This document shows positions 33,676 to 43,230 of a stretch of 64,000 nt of DNA, in pieces. The stretch comes from JAIQGF01 sp051006995 (lineage in GTDB: Bacteria > Acidobacteriota > Terriglobia > Terriglobales > Acidobacteriaceae): positions 1-64,000 of the forward strand of contig JBPCSQ010000034.1 of assembly GCA_051006995.1 (NCBI GenBank), written 5' to 3'. Both the position numbers and the translations under genes were made by a program. A model generated the notes under the pieces. It saw only the letters and a list, made by a program, of their open reading frames with translations, had not been told where the DNA came from and did no database searches. Numbering within the stretch: position 1 is the first letter of the stretch; each line of letters starts with the position of its first letter.

Positions 33676-34064
33676 TGTGGGTCCCCAAAAACTTTCTGCA
33701 CTACGCCAATCAGTTGTTGCACGCGAAAGGGTTTTTCGACACAAGGGGCGCCGGTGCGGCGCAGCGTGGCCGCGGTTTCCTCATTGACGATGTCGCCGGT
33801 AATAAAGATGACGCGCTTCACCAGTTCGGGGCGGTTGGCCGAGATCCAGGCGTGCACGTCGGCGCCATCCACGCCGCCGGGGGTTCGCATGTCGGAAACC
33901 ACGCCGAGGAAACTGTCCTTGGCCAGCAGGCTGAGGGCGTCGGCGCCGGTGGGAGCAGGCACAACGCTGTACCCGGCGCGTTCCAAGGCGGCGGTGACGA
34001 AAGAGAGCACGGCGGGCTCGTCTTCAATCACCAGCACGGGATATTTTGCGGGCGCCGGATTCAT
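33672..34064 (-). CDS. Single-domain receiver between kinase and NtrC-type regulator
   Basis: The 130-aa product is a receiver domain: acidic pair in VIEDEP, phosphoacceptor D58 in VVSDMRTPGGVDG, Thr in FITGD, and Lys in VEKPF. It overlaps the kinase stop and the NtrC-type start by ATGA on both sides, giving equal dosage. It may act as phosphate relay, sink or anti-regulator for the kinase. An intermediate His phosphotransfer protein is not in view; the H-box protein at 28584 is a possible one. Confidence 0.9.
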   Translation of the reverse strand: MNPAPAKYPVLVIEDEPAVLSFVTAALERAGYSVVPAPTGADALSLLAKDSFLGVVSDMRTPGGVDGADVHAWISANRPELVKRVIFITGDIVNEETAATLRRTGAPCVEKPFRVQQLIGVVQKVFGDPQ

Positions 34065-36910
34065 GCGTTGGCGCCTCGGGCGGCCGATTCCGCGGCCACC
34101 GGCAGGCGCACGGTGAAGGTCGCGCCCGGGCCCTCGGGATTGTTGTGGCACAGGATCTCGCCGCCGTGCTCGCGCACGATGCCGTAGCAGATACTGAGGC
34201 CGAGCCCAGTGCCCTTTCCGACTTCTTTGGTGGTGAAAAAGGGATCGAAGATGCGGTCGGGGTAGGCGATGCCGGGACCATTGTCGCGGAACATGACGGC
34301 AATGAAACCGCCGCCGGACTGGGTGGAGATTTCGATGCGGCCCGGGCGGCCGGTTTCGCGCACGGCGTCGTAGGCGTTGTTCAGGATGTTGAGGAACACC
34401 TGCTGCAACTGGTGCGGGTCGCCGACGATGTCGGAAATATTTTCGTCGAGACGCTCGACCACATCCACGCCGTGACTGGAGAAATCGTAAGAGCGCAGCG
34501 CCAGGGTGCGGCGAAGAATGATGTTGAGCTGGACGGCATCGCGCTGCGGCGGCATCTGGCGGGCGAAGCTGAGCAGGTTCTGCACGATCTGCTTGGTACG
34601 CTGCGCCTCCTGGAGAATGACGCGCAGGTCTTCCTTGGCGGGGGCAGGCACGTCGGGATTTTCCAGCAACAGGTCGGTAAAACCGAGCACAGCGGTGAGC
34701 GGATTGTTGACCTCATGGGCGACACCGGAGACGAGCTGGCCGACGGCGGCCATCTTCTCGGTGTGCATGAGCTTGGCCTGGAGCATGGCCGCGTCGGTAA
34801 TGTCGGTCATGACCACGACGATGCTGTTGACGTTGCCGGGCTCGTCGCGCATGGGGCTGAGATTGACGGAGAACTGGCCCCCGCGCCCCTGACCGAGCAG
34901 GACGGGCAGCTCAAGATTGTCCACCTGGCCGCCGGCCAGGGTTTCCGACAGCGCGCCGGTGAGCGCCTCGCGCCTTCCGGGAGGTACCAGTTCCACCAGC
35001 TTGCGGCCGAGCAGGTCCTCCTGGGTGTAGCCGCCGGCTTCGAAGCAGCGGCGGTTGGCATAGCTGATGAGCCCGGCGGTATCCACTACCAGAATCATGC
35101 TCTGCGTATTGTTGAGAATCTTGTTGTTGAAGTCGCGCTGGCGCTGGAGCTCGGCCTGGAAGTTCTTGACCTCGGTGATATCGAGCATGAGGCCGCGGTA
35201 CTGCGTCACCTTGCCGCCGGGATCACGAACGGCGAAGGCATTTTGCAGCGTGTAAATCAGCGATCCATCCTTGCGGCGGAGGATTTCCTCATAGTTGCGA
35301 ACCAGGCCGCGCTCCTGGATCTCGCGCGCGAATCTCTCGCGCTGCTCGGCGGAAACGTAGATCTGGCTGGGAATGTCCACCTGGAGGAGATCTTCGCGGC
35401 TTTCGAAGCCAAGCATGCGCACCAGCGCGTCATTGACCTCGATGAAGCGGCCGGCGGGAGTGGAGAAGAAGAGGCCTTCCTGAATGGTGTCGAAGAGTTC
35501 GCGGTAACGGCGTTCGGCCTCGCGGCGATCGGTGATGTCCTTGAGCACATGGATGGTCTGCATACCCTCATTGACGGCGGCGTGAATGCGCGAGGTCGAG
35601 ACCAGGTAGGTGCGGTCGAGTACCGGATGAACGTACTCATCGGAAGAGGCCGAGCCGGCGCGGCAGAAGGGGCAGGACTGCGGGGTCTGGTCGGCGGCCA
35701 TGGCGACCAGCGCGCGCATGCTGACGCCGATGAGCTCGGAAGGCTTGACACCGATGAAATCGGCAAGGGAACGGTTGACGCGCAGCACGCGATGGTTCTC
35801 GTCGTGGACGACGATCAGGTCGGTGATGGCGTCGAAGATCTCCATCCAGTGGCGGTTGGCCTGGTCCATGCGCGTGAACCAGCGGGCGTTTTCCATGGCC
35901 ACGGCGGCGTGGCCGGACAAGGCTTGCAGGAGATTGCGCTCGTCGGCATCGAGGGCGTGGCCGCGATCGGCCAGGCAGAGCAGCCCGAGAAATTCGCCGT
36001 CGCCGGCAGTGAGGCGAGTGACCGTGATGTCGGTCCATCCCAGGCTGGTGGCGAGCGGCTGGCCCAGCAGGTCCGCGGCAGAGCCGGCAACGATGACTTC
36101 CGGGTGCTGCAGGGCGAAGTCGGCCAAGGCATTGTCGAGGCGGTGATGGGCGGCGAAATCGTGTTGGGTCGCGGGATCGTACAGCACCGCGGTGTCCAGA
36201 TGATTGCGCTGCGCCAGGGCCAGAGCGGCAGCGCGGGCGCCGAGCATGGCCGCGGCGCGCACCGTGAAGCTCTCCAGAAATTGCGGCAGGCGGACGGAGG
36301 AATTCAGCTCGGAGGTGATGTCGAGCAGTTGCTGGAGATCGCGCGCCTGCTGGTTGGCTCGAGTGTAGAGCTCGGCATTGGAGAGGGCCAGCGAACCCAG
36401 CGATGCCACCGCCATCAGCAGCGATTTTTCCTCATCGCTGAAAGGCGCCACGATGGAATAGGCAACCAAAGCGCCCATGGTGTCGGCTGTACGGATGGGA
36501 GCAGCGAGCATTTGTCCGGGCGCAAAAAAATGAGGCACGGATGGATCAAGGCCGGTAATCGGAAACACGATGGCCGTGCCGGCCAGGCAGGCGCGCGATG
36601 CCAGCTCGTGTGCAAAGGAGCAACCGCCGGACGCGTGTGCGGCGTGAATGGAAGCTTCCAACTCCGTATCGGCGGTGGCGAGTGCTGCCAGCGTGAAATG
36701 ATCGTTGCTCTTGAGCAGTACAGAGACCATGCGGGCATTGAGCAGACCCTGAACACGCTCGGCCAACGCATGAATGATGTCGGTGATGTTGAGGTGGGAG
36801 TGCAGGACTTGGGCGCACTGGACGAGAAGTTCGGTGCGCCGTCGCTCTTCGTCCCCGTTGCGCAGTGGAGGCATGGTGGTGACGAGAGTGGGCTTTTCCC
36901 CAGTGTGCAT
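34061..36910 (-). CDS. Multi-PAS/GAF soluble sensor histidine kinase
   Basis: The 949-aa product has no membrane helix. Two GAF-like domains (about 25-165 and 180-330) are followed by three PAS domains (about 345-465, 475-595 and 605-715), the first with a CPFC cysteine motif (about 425) that may bind metal or sense redox. The kinase core has the H-box MAAVGQLVSGVAHEVNNPLT, N-box QVFLNILNNAYDAV, and G boxes DNGPGIAYPDRIFDPFFTTKE and GTGLGLSICYGI. It should sense a cytoplasmic signal and feed the two downstream regulators. AAGGGAC precedes ATG 36910. A second ATG at 36874 is possible. Confidence 0.93.
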   Translation of the reverse strand: MHTGEKPTLVTTMPPLRNGDEERRRTELLVQCAQVLHSHLNITDIIHALAERVQGLLNARMVSVLLKSNDHFTLAALATADTELEASIHAAHASGGCSFAHELASRACLAGTAIVFPITGLDPSVPHFFAPGQMLAAPIRTADTMGALVAYSIVAPFSDEEKSLLMAVASLGSLALSNAELYTRANQQARDLQQLLDITSELNSSVRLPQFLESFTVRAAAMLGARAAALALAQRNHLDTAVLYDPATQHDFAAHHRLDNALADFALQHPEVIVAGSAADLLGQPLATSLGWTDITVTRLTAGDGEFLGLLCLADRGHALDADERNLLQALSGHAAVAMENARWFTRMDQANRHWMEIFDAITDLIVVHDENHRVLRVNRSLADFIGVKPSELIGVSMRALVAMAADQTPQSCPFCRAGSASSDEYVHPVLDRTYLVSTSRIHAAVNEGMQTIHVLKDITDRREAERRYRELFDTIQEGLFFSTPAGRFIEVNDALVRMLGFESREDLLQVDIPSQIYVSAEQRERFAREIQERGLVRNYEEILRRKDGSLIYTLQNAFAVRDPGGKVTQYRGLMLDITEVKNFQAELQRQRDFNNKILNNTQSMILVVDTAGLISYANRRCFEAGGYTQEDLLGRKLVELVPPGRREALTGALSETLAGGQVDNLELPVLLGQGRGGQFSVNLSPMRDEPGNVNSIVVVMTDITDAAMLQAKLMHTEKMAAVGQLVSGVAHEVNNPLTAVLGFTDLLLENPDVPAPAKEDLRVILQEAQRTKQIVQNLLSFARQMPPQRDAVQLNIILRRTLALRSYDFSSHGVDVVERLDENISDIVGDPHQLQQVFLNILNNAYDAVRETGRPGRIEISTQSGGGFIAVMFRDNGPGIAYPDRIFDPFFTTKEVGKGTGLGLSICYGIVREHGGEILCHNNPEGPGATFTVRLPVAAESAARGANA

Positions 36911-37248
36911 GGCCAGAGTCCCTTAATCCCAGCTTAAGGTGGCCAAAGCATAACCGCATCTCAAAATGAGTCAAGCTAAAATGCGCAACCGGTTACACCT
37001 TTGGGCACCCTTCGAATGGGCATTTGGTCTCAGGGTGAGATGGGAACCGATTGGTCTGCCGCCGAAGTTGAGACGAGTTAGACACTGACCTGTCGTGCGC
37101 CGCCGCCCGCGACCGCGTGACTTTCCAAAGTAACATTAATATTTTTCAACAACTTAAGCAGCACCCTCAAAGCTACTGTCCGGCCGATGCGCGGTGGCAG
37201 GCGCCGTGCATTCTGTCGCCGTGGAAGTTTCATCCTGGAGAGCACTCG
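36911..37248. other. Divergent promoter region between kinase and chemotaxis operons
   Basis: The 338-bp gap separates the minus-strand kinase operon from the plus-strand chemotaxis operon. An AT-rich patch (AGTAACATTAATATTTTTCAA) near 37130-37150 probably carries a plus-strand promoter. No palindromic operator was recognised. Confidence 0.5.
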
Positions 37249-37575
37249 GTGTTCAACGCCTCGAGATCGCGATGGGTGGTTGCGGCGATGCTGGCCGTGA
37301 CCCTGCTGCATGCCGGACTGGGGCTGGCGGAAACAGAGCGCAAGCTGAAGAGCAAGGTTGATCCCGTCTACCCCGAACTGGCGAAGCAGATGCGAGTGGT
37401 CGGCACGGTGAAGATCGAGGTAGTGATTGCAGAGAACGGAACCATTCACAGCGCCAAGGTCCTGGGCGGCCACCCCCTGCTGATCCAATCGGTGACCGAC
37501 GCGCTGAAGAAGTGGCGGTACGAACCCGGACCGGAAAGCACCAGGACCATTGAATTTCATTTCCAGCATGAGTGA
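37249..37575 (+). CDS. TonB C-terminal-domain protein heading the chemotaxis operon
   Basis: The 108-aa product starts at GTG 37249 (CTGGAGAG upstream), has a signal-like or anchor helix (WVVAAMLAVTLLHAGLGLA) and then the TonB C-terminal fold: KVDPVYPELAKQMRVVGTVKIEVVIAENGTI and LLIQSVTDALKKWRYEP. The Pro-rich spacer of true TonB is missing, so it cannot span the periplasm. It is 30 bp before the chemoreceptor gene. It may act as a periplasmic accessory. An upstream open frame extends to 37117 without a ribosome site. Confidence 0.78.
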   Translation: MFNASRSRWVVAAMLAVTLLHAGLGLAETERKLKSKVDPVYPELAKQMRVVGTVKIEVVIAENGTIHSAKVLGGHPLLIQSVTDALKKWRYEPGPESTRTIEFHFQHE

Positions 37576-37605
37576 AGCGGGCCGCTGCGCAGCAAGGAGC
37601 AGCCA

Positions 37606-39618
37606 ATGACGATCAGCAAAAAGTTGTATCTGAGTTTCGGAGCGGTCCTGACGCTGGTGCTGGTGTTGTTCATCGTGAACATCACGGCGGTGCAGCGGGA
37701 GCACACGACGAGGGCGGCGACAGCGCGACGGCTGAACCAGGCCCAGCAAGCCGAAGCGGTTCGCTTCCAGATGATGCAGAACCGGCTCTACCTGCAAAGC
37801 TACCTTCTGAGCGGCGATCCTCGAGAAGTGGACAGGATGGATGAGGGCGTCACCAAGCTGCATGCGCTGATCAAAGACATCGCTGGGAAGGGGAACTCGG
37901 AGCAGCAGCGCGCCTCGCTGGCGCACCTGGACGAGGCCGAAAAGAACTGGGAATCCAACTTTGCGCGGCCGTTGCTGGCGAAACGCAAAGACGTGGACGC
38001 CGGCAACACCACGGTGGCCGAGCTGCAAATCTATTACCTGCAATTAAATCCCACGCAATGGACGAAGAGTTCCACCGGGTACCTGGACGAAGCGGAAACC
38101 GCCAACTCCCGGCTGCTGGAGCAGGAACGCAAGGACGACGAGTCGGCAACCTCGGCCACGACGTGGGTCAGCCTGGTGGGAACGGTGTTGGCAATCCTGC
38201 TGGGAGTATTCATTTCGTTCAAGACGTCGCGGTCCATCTGCAAGCCGCTGGGGGAATTGATCCGGATGGCGCGGGAGATCGGCGAGACCGGCGATCTTGA
38301 CCACGACATTGATAGCCATCGCAAGGACGAGATCGGTGACCTGGCACGAAGTTTCAGCTCGATGGTGACCTACCTGAAGGAAATGGCGGGGGTGTCGTCG
38401 GCGATCGCGGGCGGCGACCTGGCAGTCGAGGTGCGGCCGCGTTCTCCACGAGACACGCTGGGCAACGCCTTTGCCCGGATGATCGAAGGGCTGCGGGCGC
38501 TGGTAAGCAGCGTGCGCGACAGCGCGGCGCAGGTGGCCAGCGGCTCCAACCAGGTGGCGGGCGCCTCGGATGAATCGGCGAAGATCAGCGTCAACGCCGC
38601 GGCGGCGATTGACGAAGTGACCAGCACGATGCACGAGATGACGGTGAACGTGCAAAACATGGTGAAGAACACGCAGGTGCAGGCCTCGAGCGTGAGCGAG
38701 ACTTCGGCCTCCATCGACCAGATGGTGACCTCGATCCAGCGCGTGGCCGACACGGCCAAGGTGCTGCTGGAAATCAGCCAGCGCTCGCGGGAAGAGGTGC
38801 AGAGCGGCATCACGACGATGGAGAAAGCGACCGACGGGCTGACGCGGATCAACCAGTCCATTCAGTCCAGCGGGCACATCATCTCGACGCTGGGGCAAAG
38901 CGCCGACGACATCGGAAAGATCGTGGAAGTGATTGATGACCTGGCGGAGCAGACCAACCTGCTGGCGCTGAACGCGGCCATCGAGGCGGCGCGCGCCGGC
39001 GAGCATGGCCTGGGGTTCGCGGTGGTGGCCGACGAAGTGCGCAAGCTGGCGGAAAAATCGGCGCAGTCGACCAAGGAAATTTCCGAGCTCATCACCAGCA
39101 TTCAAAAAGAAGCGCGCAAGGCCGTGGACAACATGGAAAAGAGCACCAGCATTGTGGATGAGGGGATCACGCTGGGCACGGACCTGAACCTGGCGCTGCG
39201 CAAGATTTCGACGGTGGTGACGGAGGTTTATAAGTTCGCGCAGGAAATCGGGGCGGCAACCAACGAGCAGTCGCACGGGTCGTCGCAGATCGCGCGCGCC
39301 ACCACGCGGCTGAACGAGATCACGCATGAAATCAATTCCGCGGTGGAGGAGCAAGCTTCGGGAGCATCGGCCGTCGTCAAGGCCATGGAAAAGATGCGCG
39401 AACTGGTGCAGCGGTCAACCTCGGGCTCGACGGAGCTGGCGGCGTCGGCGGAGCAGATGTCGAAGATGTCGCGCAGCCTGCTGGAGGCGATGGACCGGTT
39501 CGTGCTCGACGGCTACAACGGCAACGGCAATGGCAATGGACGGCTTCCGGCGCGGCCTCCTGTGAACGAGCAGGGGCGAGTCTCAGCGTCGAGTTACGCA
39601 GCGGTGGCGAGGTCCTGA
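37606..39618 (+). CDS. Methyl-accepting chemotaxis protein
   Basis: The 670-aa product has two membrane helices (about 6-30 and 187-207) around a periplasmic all-helical CHASE3/4HB-type sensor domain, then two HAMP units (about 210-262 and 275-320) and a canonical signalling domain with the tip EQTNLLALNAAIEAARAGEHGLGFAVVADEVRKLAE. It should form trimers of dimers with CheA/CheW and be methylated by CheR. The tail is Gly/Asn-rich (NGNGNGNG) and lacks the CheR-docking pentapeptide. It leads the Che operon after the TonB-like gene. Confidence 0.95.
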   Translation: MTISKKLYLSFGAVLTLVLVLFIVNITAVQREHTTRAATARRLNQAQQAEAVRFQMMQNRLYLQSYLLSGDPREVDRMDEGVTKLHALIKDIAGKGNSEQQRASLAHLDEAEKNWESNFARPLLAKRKDVDAGNTTVAELQIYYLQLNPTQWTKSSTGYLDEAETANSRLLEQERKDDESATSATTWVSLVGTVLAILLGVFISFKTSRSICKPLGELIRMAREIGETGDLDHDIDSHRKDEIGDLARSFSSMVTYLKEMAGVSSAIAGGDLAVEVRPRSPRDTLGNAFARMIEGLRALVSSVRDSAAQVASGSNQVAGASDESAKISVNAAAAIDEVTSTMHEMTVNVQNMVKNTQVQASSVSETSASIDQMVTSIQRVADTAKVLLEISQRSREEVQSGITTMEKATDGLTRINQSIQSSGHIISTLGQSADDIGKIVEVIDDLAEQTNLLALNAAIEAARAGEHGLGFAVVADEVRKLAEKSAQSTKEISELITSIQKEARKAVDNMEKSTSIVDEGITLGTDLNLALRKISTVVTEVYKFAQEIGAATNEQSHGSSQIARATTRLNEITHEINSAVEEQASGASAVVKAMEKMRELVQRSTSGSTELAASAEQMSKMSRSLLEAMDRFVLDGYNGNGNGNGRLPARPPVNEQGRVSASSYAAVARS

Positions 39619-39630
39619 AAAGTTTCAGCT

Positions 39631-39647
39631 AACAGAAACAGAAACTG
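39631..39647. repeat. 17-bp inverted repeat upstream of cheW (left arm)
   Basis: AACAGAAACAGAAACTG is an exact reverse complement of 40115-40131, so the two copies flank the cheW gene. The inner 14-mer is also found at 27011-27024. Confidence 0.85.
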
Positions 39648-39653
39648 GTTTGT

Positions 39654-40103
39654 ATGGCGAAAGAACTGCAAATCGTCGGCTTCCGGATTGGGCGGGAGAC
39701 GTTTGGGCTGCCCATCGCAGCAGTGCAGGAGATCGTGCGCCCGCCGGAGATCACGGCGGTGCCACATGCCGCGGAGTGCGTGGAAGGAGTCATCAACCTG
39801 CGCGGGCGGATCGTGCCGGTGATTGATTTGAGGCGGCGCTTCGGCGAAACGCGAATCGCGAACAGCAAGAAAAACCGCATTTTGCTGGTTCAGGTGGAGT
39901 CGCGGGCGGTCGGGTTGATGGTGGATTCCGCCTCCGAGGTGCTGAAACTGAACGAAGCACAGATCGAGCCTCCGCCGCAGGTTTTCGACGATGCGGGCGG
40001 TAATTACGTGACCGGAGTGGCCAAACACAAGGACCGGCTGATCATCCTGGTGGACCTGGCGAAGATCCTGCAGCCGGGAGAGCTGAAGAGGATGAACAGC
40101 TGA
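39654..40103 (+). CDS. cheW: Chemotaxis coupling protein CheW
   Basis: The 149-aa product is a single CheW domain: LQIVGFRIGRETFGLPIAAVQEIV, then the NLRGRIVPVIDLRRRFG motif and DHKDRL-type end (GVAKHKDRLIILVDLAKIL). It links chemoreceptors to CheA. ATG 39654 follows the left arm of the 17-bp inverted repeat rather than a strong ribosome site. It lies between the chemoreceptor and cheR, with 35- and 83-bp gaps that are repeat-filled, unlike the overlapping genes further on. Confidence 0.96.
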   Translation: MAKELQIVGFRIGRETFGLPIAAVQEIVRPPEITAVPHAAECVEGVINLRGRIVPVIDLRRRFGETRIANSKKNRILLVQVESRAVGLMVDSASEVLKLNEAQIEPPPQVFDDAGGNYVTGVAKHKDRLIILVDLAKILQPGELKRMNS

Positions 40104-40114
40104 GATAAGCGTTT

Positions 40115-40131
40115 CAGTTTCTGTTTCTGTT
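40115..40131. repeat. 17-bp inverted repeat downstream of cheW (right arm)
   Basis: CAGTTTCTGTTTCTGTT is the exact inverse of 39631-39647. It begins 12 bp after the cheW stop codon. Confidence 0.85.
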
Positions 40132-40186
40132 TTCTTGGTTTCGAATTTTCAGATTTTCTGATCCGGTCGGCGCAAGAAGATTAGCA

Positions 40187-41086
40187 ATGGCGAGCCCACA
40201 AAAATCGTTGTCGGAACCGGAGCTGAAGCTGTTGCAGAGCCTGGTGTACCAGGAGTGCGGCATGTACTTCGACGAGCGCCGCTCGCACTTCCTGCAAGAC
40301 CGGCTGCACCGGCGATTGAAGGCCTGCCGGCTGGAATCGTTCTACAGCTACTACCGTCTGTTGACGAGCCGGGAGGGCCGGGCCGAGCTGGCGGCACTGC
40401 TGGAGAACCTGACAATCAACGAGACCAGCTTCTTTCGCAACAAGCCGCAGATGGAAATGTTCCACAAGACCATCATGGAAGACCTGCTGCGACAGAAGCA
40501 GGCGGAGCGTAACTGGGGCCTGCGCATCTGGAGCGCCGGGTGTTCCACCGGCCAGGAGCCGTACACGCTGGGCATGCTGGTGTGCGACTCGCTGGCGTAC
40601 TACACGCTACGCAATGCGCAAAGCTACGAGATCCCCTCTCCCAAACCCCTGGTGCCGGCGCCGTGGCAGGTGGAAATCGTGGCGTCCGATATCAGTTACT
40701 CGGCGCTGCGTGCCGCGCAAAGCGGCGCCTACACCGAGCAGCAGATGGAGCCCGTGGATTACATGTACCGGCTCCGCTATTTCGACAAGATCGGCGACCG
40801 ATACCAGGTGAAGCCGGCACTGAAGAACATGGTGAAGTTCGACTTCCACAATTTGAAGACCGAGTACCTGCCGCAGCGCAACGACGTGATTTTCTGCCGC
40901 AACGTAATGATCTATTTTGACGAGCCCGAGCAGAAGCGCCTGGTGGAGAAGCTGTACCGATGCCTGAACCCGCATGGATACCTGCTGATCGGACACGCCG
41001 AGAGCCTGTTCGGCTTGAGCGACCGCTTTCGCATGATCCATCTGAACAGCGGGACGGCCTACCAGCGCAACGAGGTGAACGCGTGA
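40187..41086 (+). CDS. cheR: Chemoreceptor methyltransferase CheR
   Basis: The 299-aa product has the N-terminal helical domain (FYSYYRLLTSREGRAELAALLENLTINETSFFRN) and the SAM-binding domain (LRIWSAGCSTGQEPYTLGML, EIVASDISYSALRAAQSG, DVIFCRNVMIYFDEPEQKRLV). It transfers methyl groups to Glu on chemoreceptors for adaptation. GAAGA is 9 nt before ATG 40187. Its stop overlaps the cheA start (GTGA), so the two are translationally coupled. Confidence 0.96.
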   Translation: MASPQKSLSEPELKLLQSLVYQECGMYFDERRSHFLQDRLHRRLKACRLESFYSYYRLLTSREGRAELAALLENLTINETSFFRNKPQMEMFHKTIMEDLLRQKQAERNWGLRIWSAGCSTGQEPYTLGMLVCDSLAYYTLRNAQSYEIPSPKPLVPAPWQVEIVASDISYSALRAAQSGAYTEQQMEPVDYMYRLRYFDKIGDRYQVKPALKNMVKFDFHNLKTEYLPQRNDVIFCRNVMIYFDEPEQKRLVEKLYRCLNPHGYLLIGHAESLFGLSDRFRMIHLNSGTAYQRNEVNA

Positions 41087-43230
41087 GCCAGTCATCCGGT
41101 GCAGGCGAAATGCGGGAGCTGTTCTTCCAGAGCGCGCAGGAATTGCTGCAGACGCTCAACGAGCAGGGCTTGCAGTTGGAGAAGAATCCGGCCGACGCAG
41201 CCGCGGTGCGCGAAATCCGGCGCGCCGTGCACACCTTGAAGGGTGACTCGGCGGCGTGCGGTTTCCGCGAACTGTGCGAACTGGCGCACGAACTGGAAGA
41301 GGCGCTGTCGCCGGAGCGGCCGCCAGCGCAGGCGGGATTGGCCGAAGCCGTGCTCAGTGCGGCCGACATGTTCGACGCCATGTGCGCAGCCTACCAGTCG
41401 AACCTGCAGCCGCCGAATGGCGATCCGCTGCGCGCCATGATCTGGAAGATTGCTGGGCATAAGCCCGCGTCCGCGGCGCCGGCAGTGGAGTTGCAGCCGG
41501 CGTTCCGGTGGAGTGAGTACGAGAATCTGGCCATCGCCGAATCGTCGGCACGCGGCCTGCAGGTGTACGAGATCGCGGTGGCGCTCGCGCCTAACAATGG
41601 AATGCGCGAAGCCGGCATCAAGCTGCTGAAGAACGTGCTGCAGGAGGCCGGGACGGTGCTGGCCAGCGCTCCCGAAAATCAGAAACAGGCCCAGCAGTTG
41701 GAATTCGCCGTGGCGAGCGATCGCGACCGGCGCTGGCTGGCGGCCAAGTGCGACATTCCGGGAGTGGTGGCGAAATATCAGATCCGCAAGTTTGAACCGG
41801 CGCAACAGCACGACGCGCCGGCGCTCAGCGCCGATGAGGCCGCGACGGAAACGGCCGCAGCCTCGTCGCCGGCTGAGTTCAAGACGCCTGCCAACGGCAA
41901 CGGGCATGGCAAGGTGCTGGACGCGGTAGTCCAGCGCGTGCTCACCGGAGCCGAGAACACGGTGCGCGTGGAAGCGGAGCGCATTGACACCCTGTTGAAC
42001 CTGGTGGGAGAGCTGGTCATCGGCAAGTCCATGCTCCACCAGACGCTGAACGAATTCTCCCGACGCTTCCCGAAAGATCCGCTGCGCAGCAAGTTCACCG
42101 ACGCGATGGCGTTCCAGTCGCAGGTCCTGAGCACGCTGCAGCGCTCGGCGATGAAGATCCGGATGGTGCCGGTGGAGCAATTGTTCCGGCGTTTCCCGCG
42201 GCTGGCGCGCGACGTAGCCAAAATTTGCAGCAAGGACGTTACGGTGGCCATCACCGGTCAGGAAACCGACCTCGACAAGACGCTGCTGGACGCGCTGGCC
42301 GAGCCGCTGGTGCACCTGGTACGCAACGCCGTGGACCACGGCATCGAGACGTGCGAGGAACGGCGCGCGGCAGGCAAGCCGGCGCAGGGCACGCTGCGGC
42401 TGCACGCATTCCATCAGGGCAACCAGGTGGTGATCGAGGTCAGCGATGACGGGCGCGGCATTGATAACGCGGTTCTCACCGCCAAAGCGGTGGCACGCGG
42501 ACTGGTTACGCTGGAGCAAGCGGCGCGCATGGCCGATTCCGACATCACCGACCTGATTTTCGAGCCGGGGTTCAGCACGGCCGAGCAGGTGACGCAGATT
42601 TCCGGGCGCGGCGTCGGCATGGACGTCGTAAGGGCGGCCGTGCAGAAGCTGAAGGGCACGATTTCGGTCGAAACCACGCCCGGGCAGGGTACGACCTTCC
42701 GCCTGCGCTTGCCCCTGACGCTGGCCATCATCCGGGCGATGCTGTTCCGGGTGGCGGAGCGGCTGTACGCCGTGCCGCTGGAGTCGGTGCTGGAGATCAC
42801 CCGCGCGTGTGAAGCCGACGTCCACCGCATGGACGGCCACGAAATCCTGCAACTGCGCAACGAGGTGCTCACGCTGGTGCGGCTGAACCGGATGATGCCG
42901 GAAACGTTCAACGGCCAATCCGAGCGCATGTTCGTGCTGGTCATCAGCGACACTCTCGCGCTGGCCAACGCTGGGCCGGAACGGGGCGCCCACCGCAAGT
43001 TCGGCCTGGTGGTAGACACGCTGGTCGGCGAAGAAGAGCTGGTCATCAAGCCGCTGGACGAGAACGTGATCGCCAGCGACCTGGTGAGCGGGGCCTCGAT
43101 CCTGGGAGACGGCTCGGTGGTGCTGATCCTGAATGCCGGCGAAGTGATCCGCCAGTTCGCCCGGATGCGCATGGCGCCCGGATCCGTTGCCGCGGCCAAC
43201 GAGGGCGGCGCCCTGGAGGCACGCGCATGA
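41083..43230 (+). CDS. cheA: Chemotaxis histidine kinase CheA
   Basis: The 715-aa product starts at GTG 41083, overlapping the cheR stop. Domains in order: HPt with phosphorylated H50 (RRAVHTLKGDSAACGF), a P2-like domain (about 145-240), the dimerisation helices (VRVEAERIDTLLNLVGELVIGKSML), the ATPase (LVHLVRNAVDHGIE, DDGRGID, SGRGVGMDVVRAAV, GTTFRLRLPLTL) and a CheW-like regulatory domain. It phosphorylates CheY and CheB. A Glu/Ala-rich linker separates P2 and dimerisation parts. The cheB start overlaps its stop codon (ATGA). Confidence 0.97.
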   Translation: MSQSSGAGEMRELFFQSAQELLQTLNEQGLQLEKNPADAAAVREIRRAVHTLKGDSAACGFRELCELAHELEEALSPERPPAQAGLAEAVLSAADMFDAMCAAYQSNLQPPNGDPLRAMIWKIAGHKPASAAPAVELQPAFRWSEYENLAIAESSARGLQVYEIAVALAPNNGMREAGIKLLKNVLQEAGTVLASAPENQKQAQQLEFAVASDRDRRWLAAKCDIPGVVAKYQIRKFEPAQQHDAPALSADEAATETAAASSPAEFKTPANGNGHGKVLDAVVQRVLTGAENTVRVEAERIDTLLNLVGELVIGKSMLHQTLNEFSRRFPKDPLRSKFTDAMAFQSQVLSTLQRSAMKIRMVPVEQLFRRFPRLARDVAKICSKDVTVAITGQETDLDKTLLDALAEPLVHLVRNAVDHGIETCEERRAAGKPAQGTLRLHAFHQGNQVVIEVSDDGRGIDNAVLTAKAVARGLVTLEQAARMADSDITDLIFEPGFSTAEQVTQISGRGVGMDVVRAAVQKLKGTISVETTPGQGTTFRLRLPLTLAIIRAMLFRVAERLYAVPLESVLEITRACEADVHRMDGHEILQLRNEVLTLVRLNRMMPETFNGQSERMFVLVISDTLALANAGPERGAHRKFGLVVDTLVGEEELVIKPLDENVIASDLVSGASILGDGSVVLILNAGEVIRQFARMRMAPGSVAAANEGGALEARA

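Noticed and set aside
34046..36937. Long open frame antisense to the sensor kinase
   Set aside because: It has no recognisable domain and mirrors the kinase codons; the kinase has full GAF, PAS and ATPase motifs.
37117..37248. Longer N-terminus for the TonB-like protein
   Set aside because: The extension has no ribosome site and would put the hydrophobic helix inside; GTG 37249 has CTGGAGAG and makes a signal-like start.
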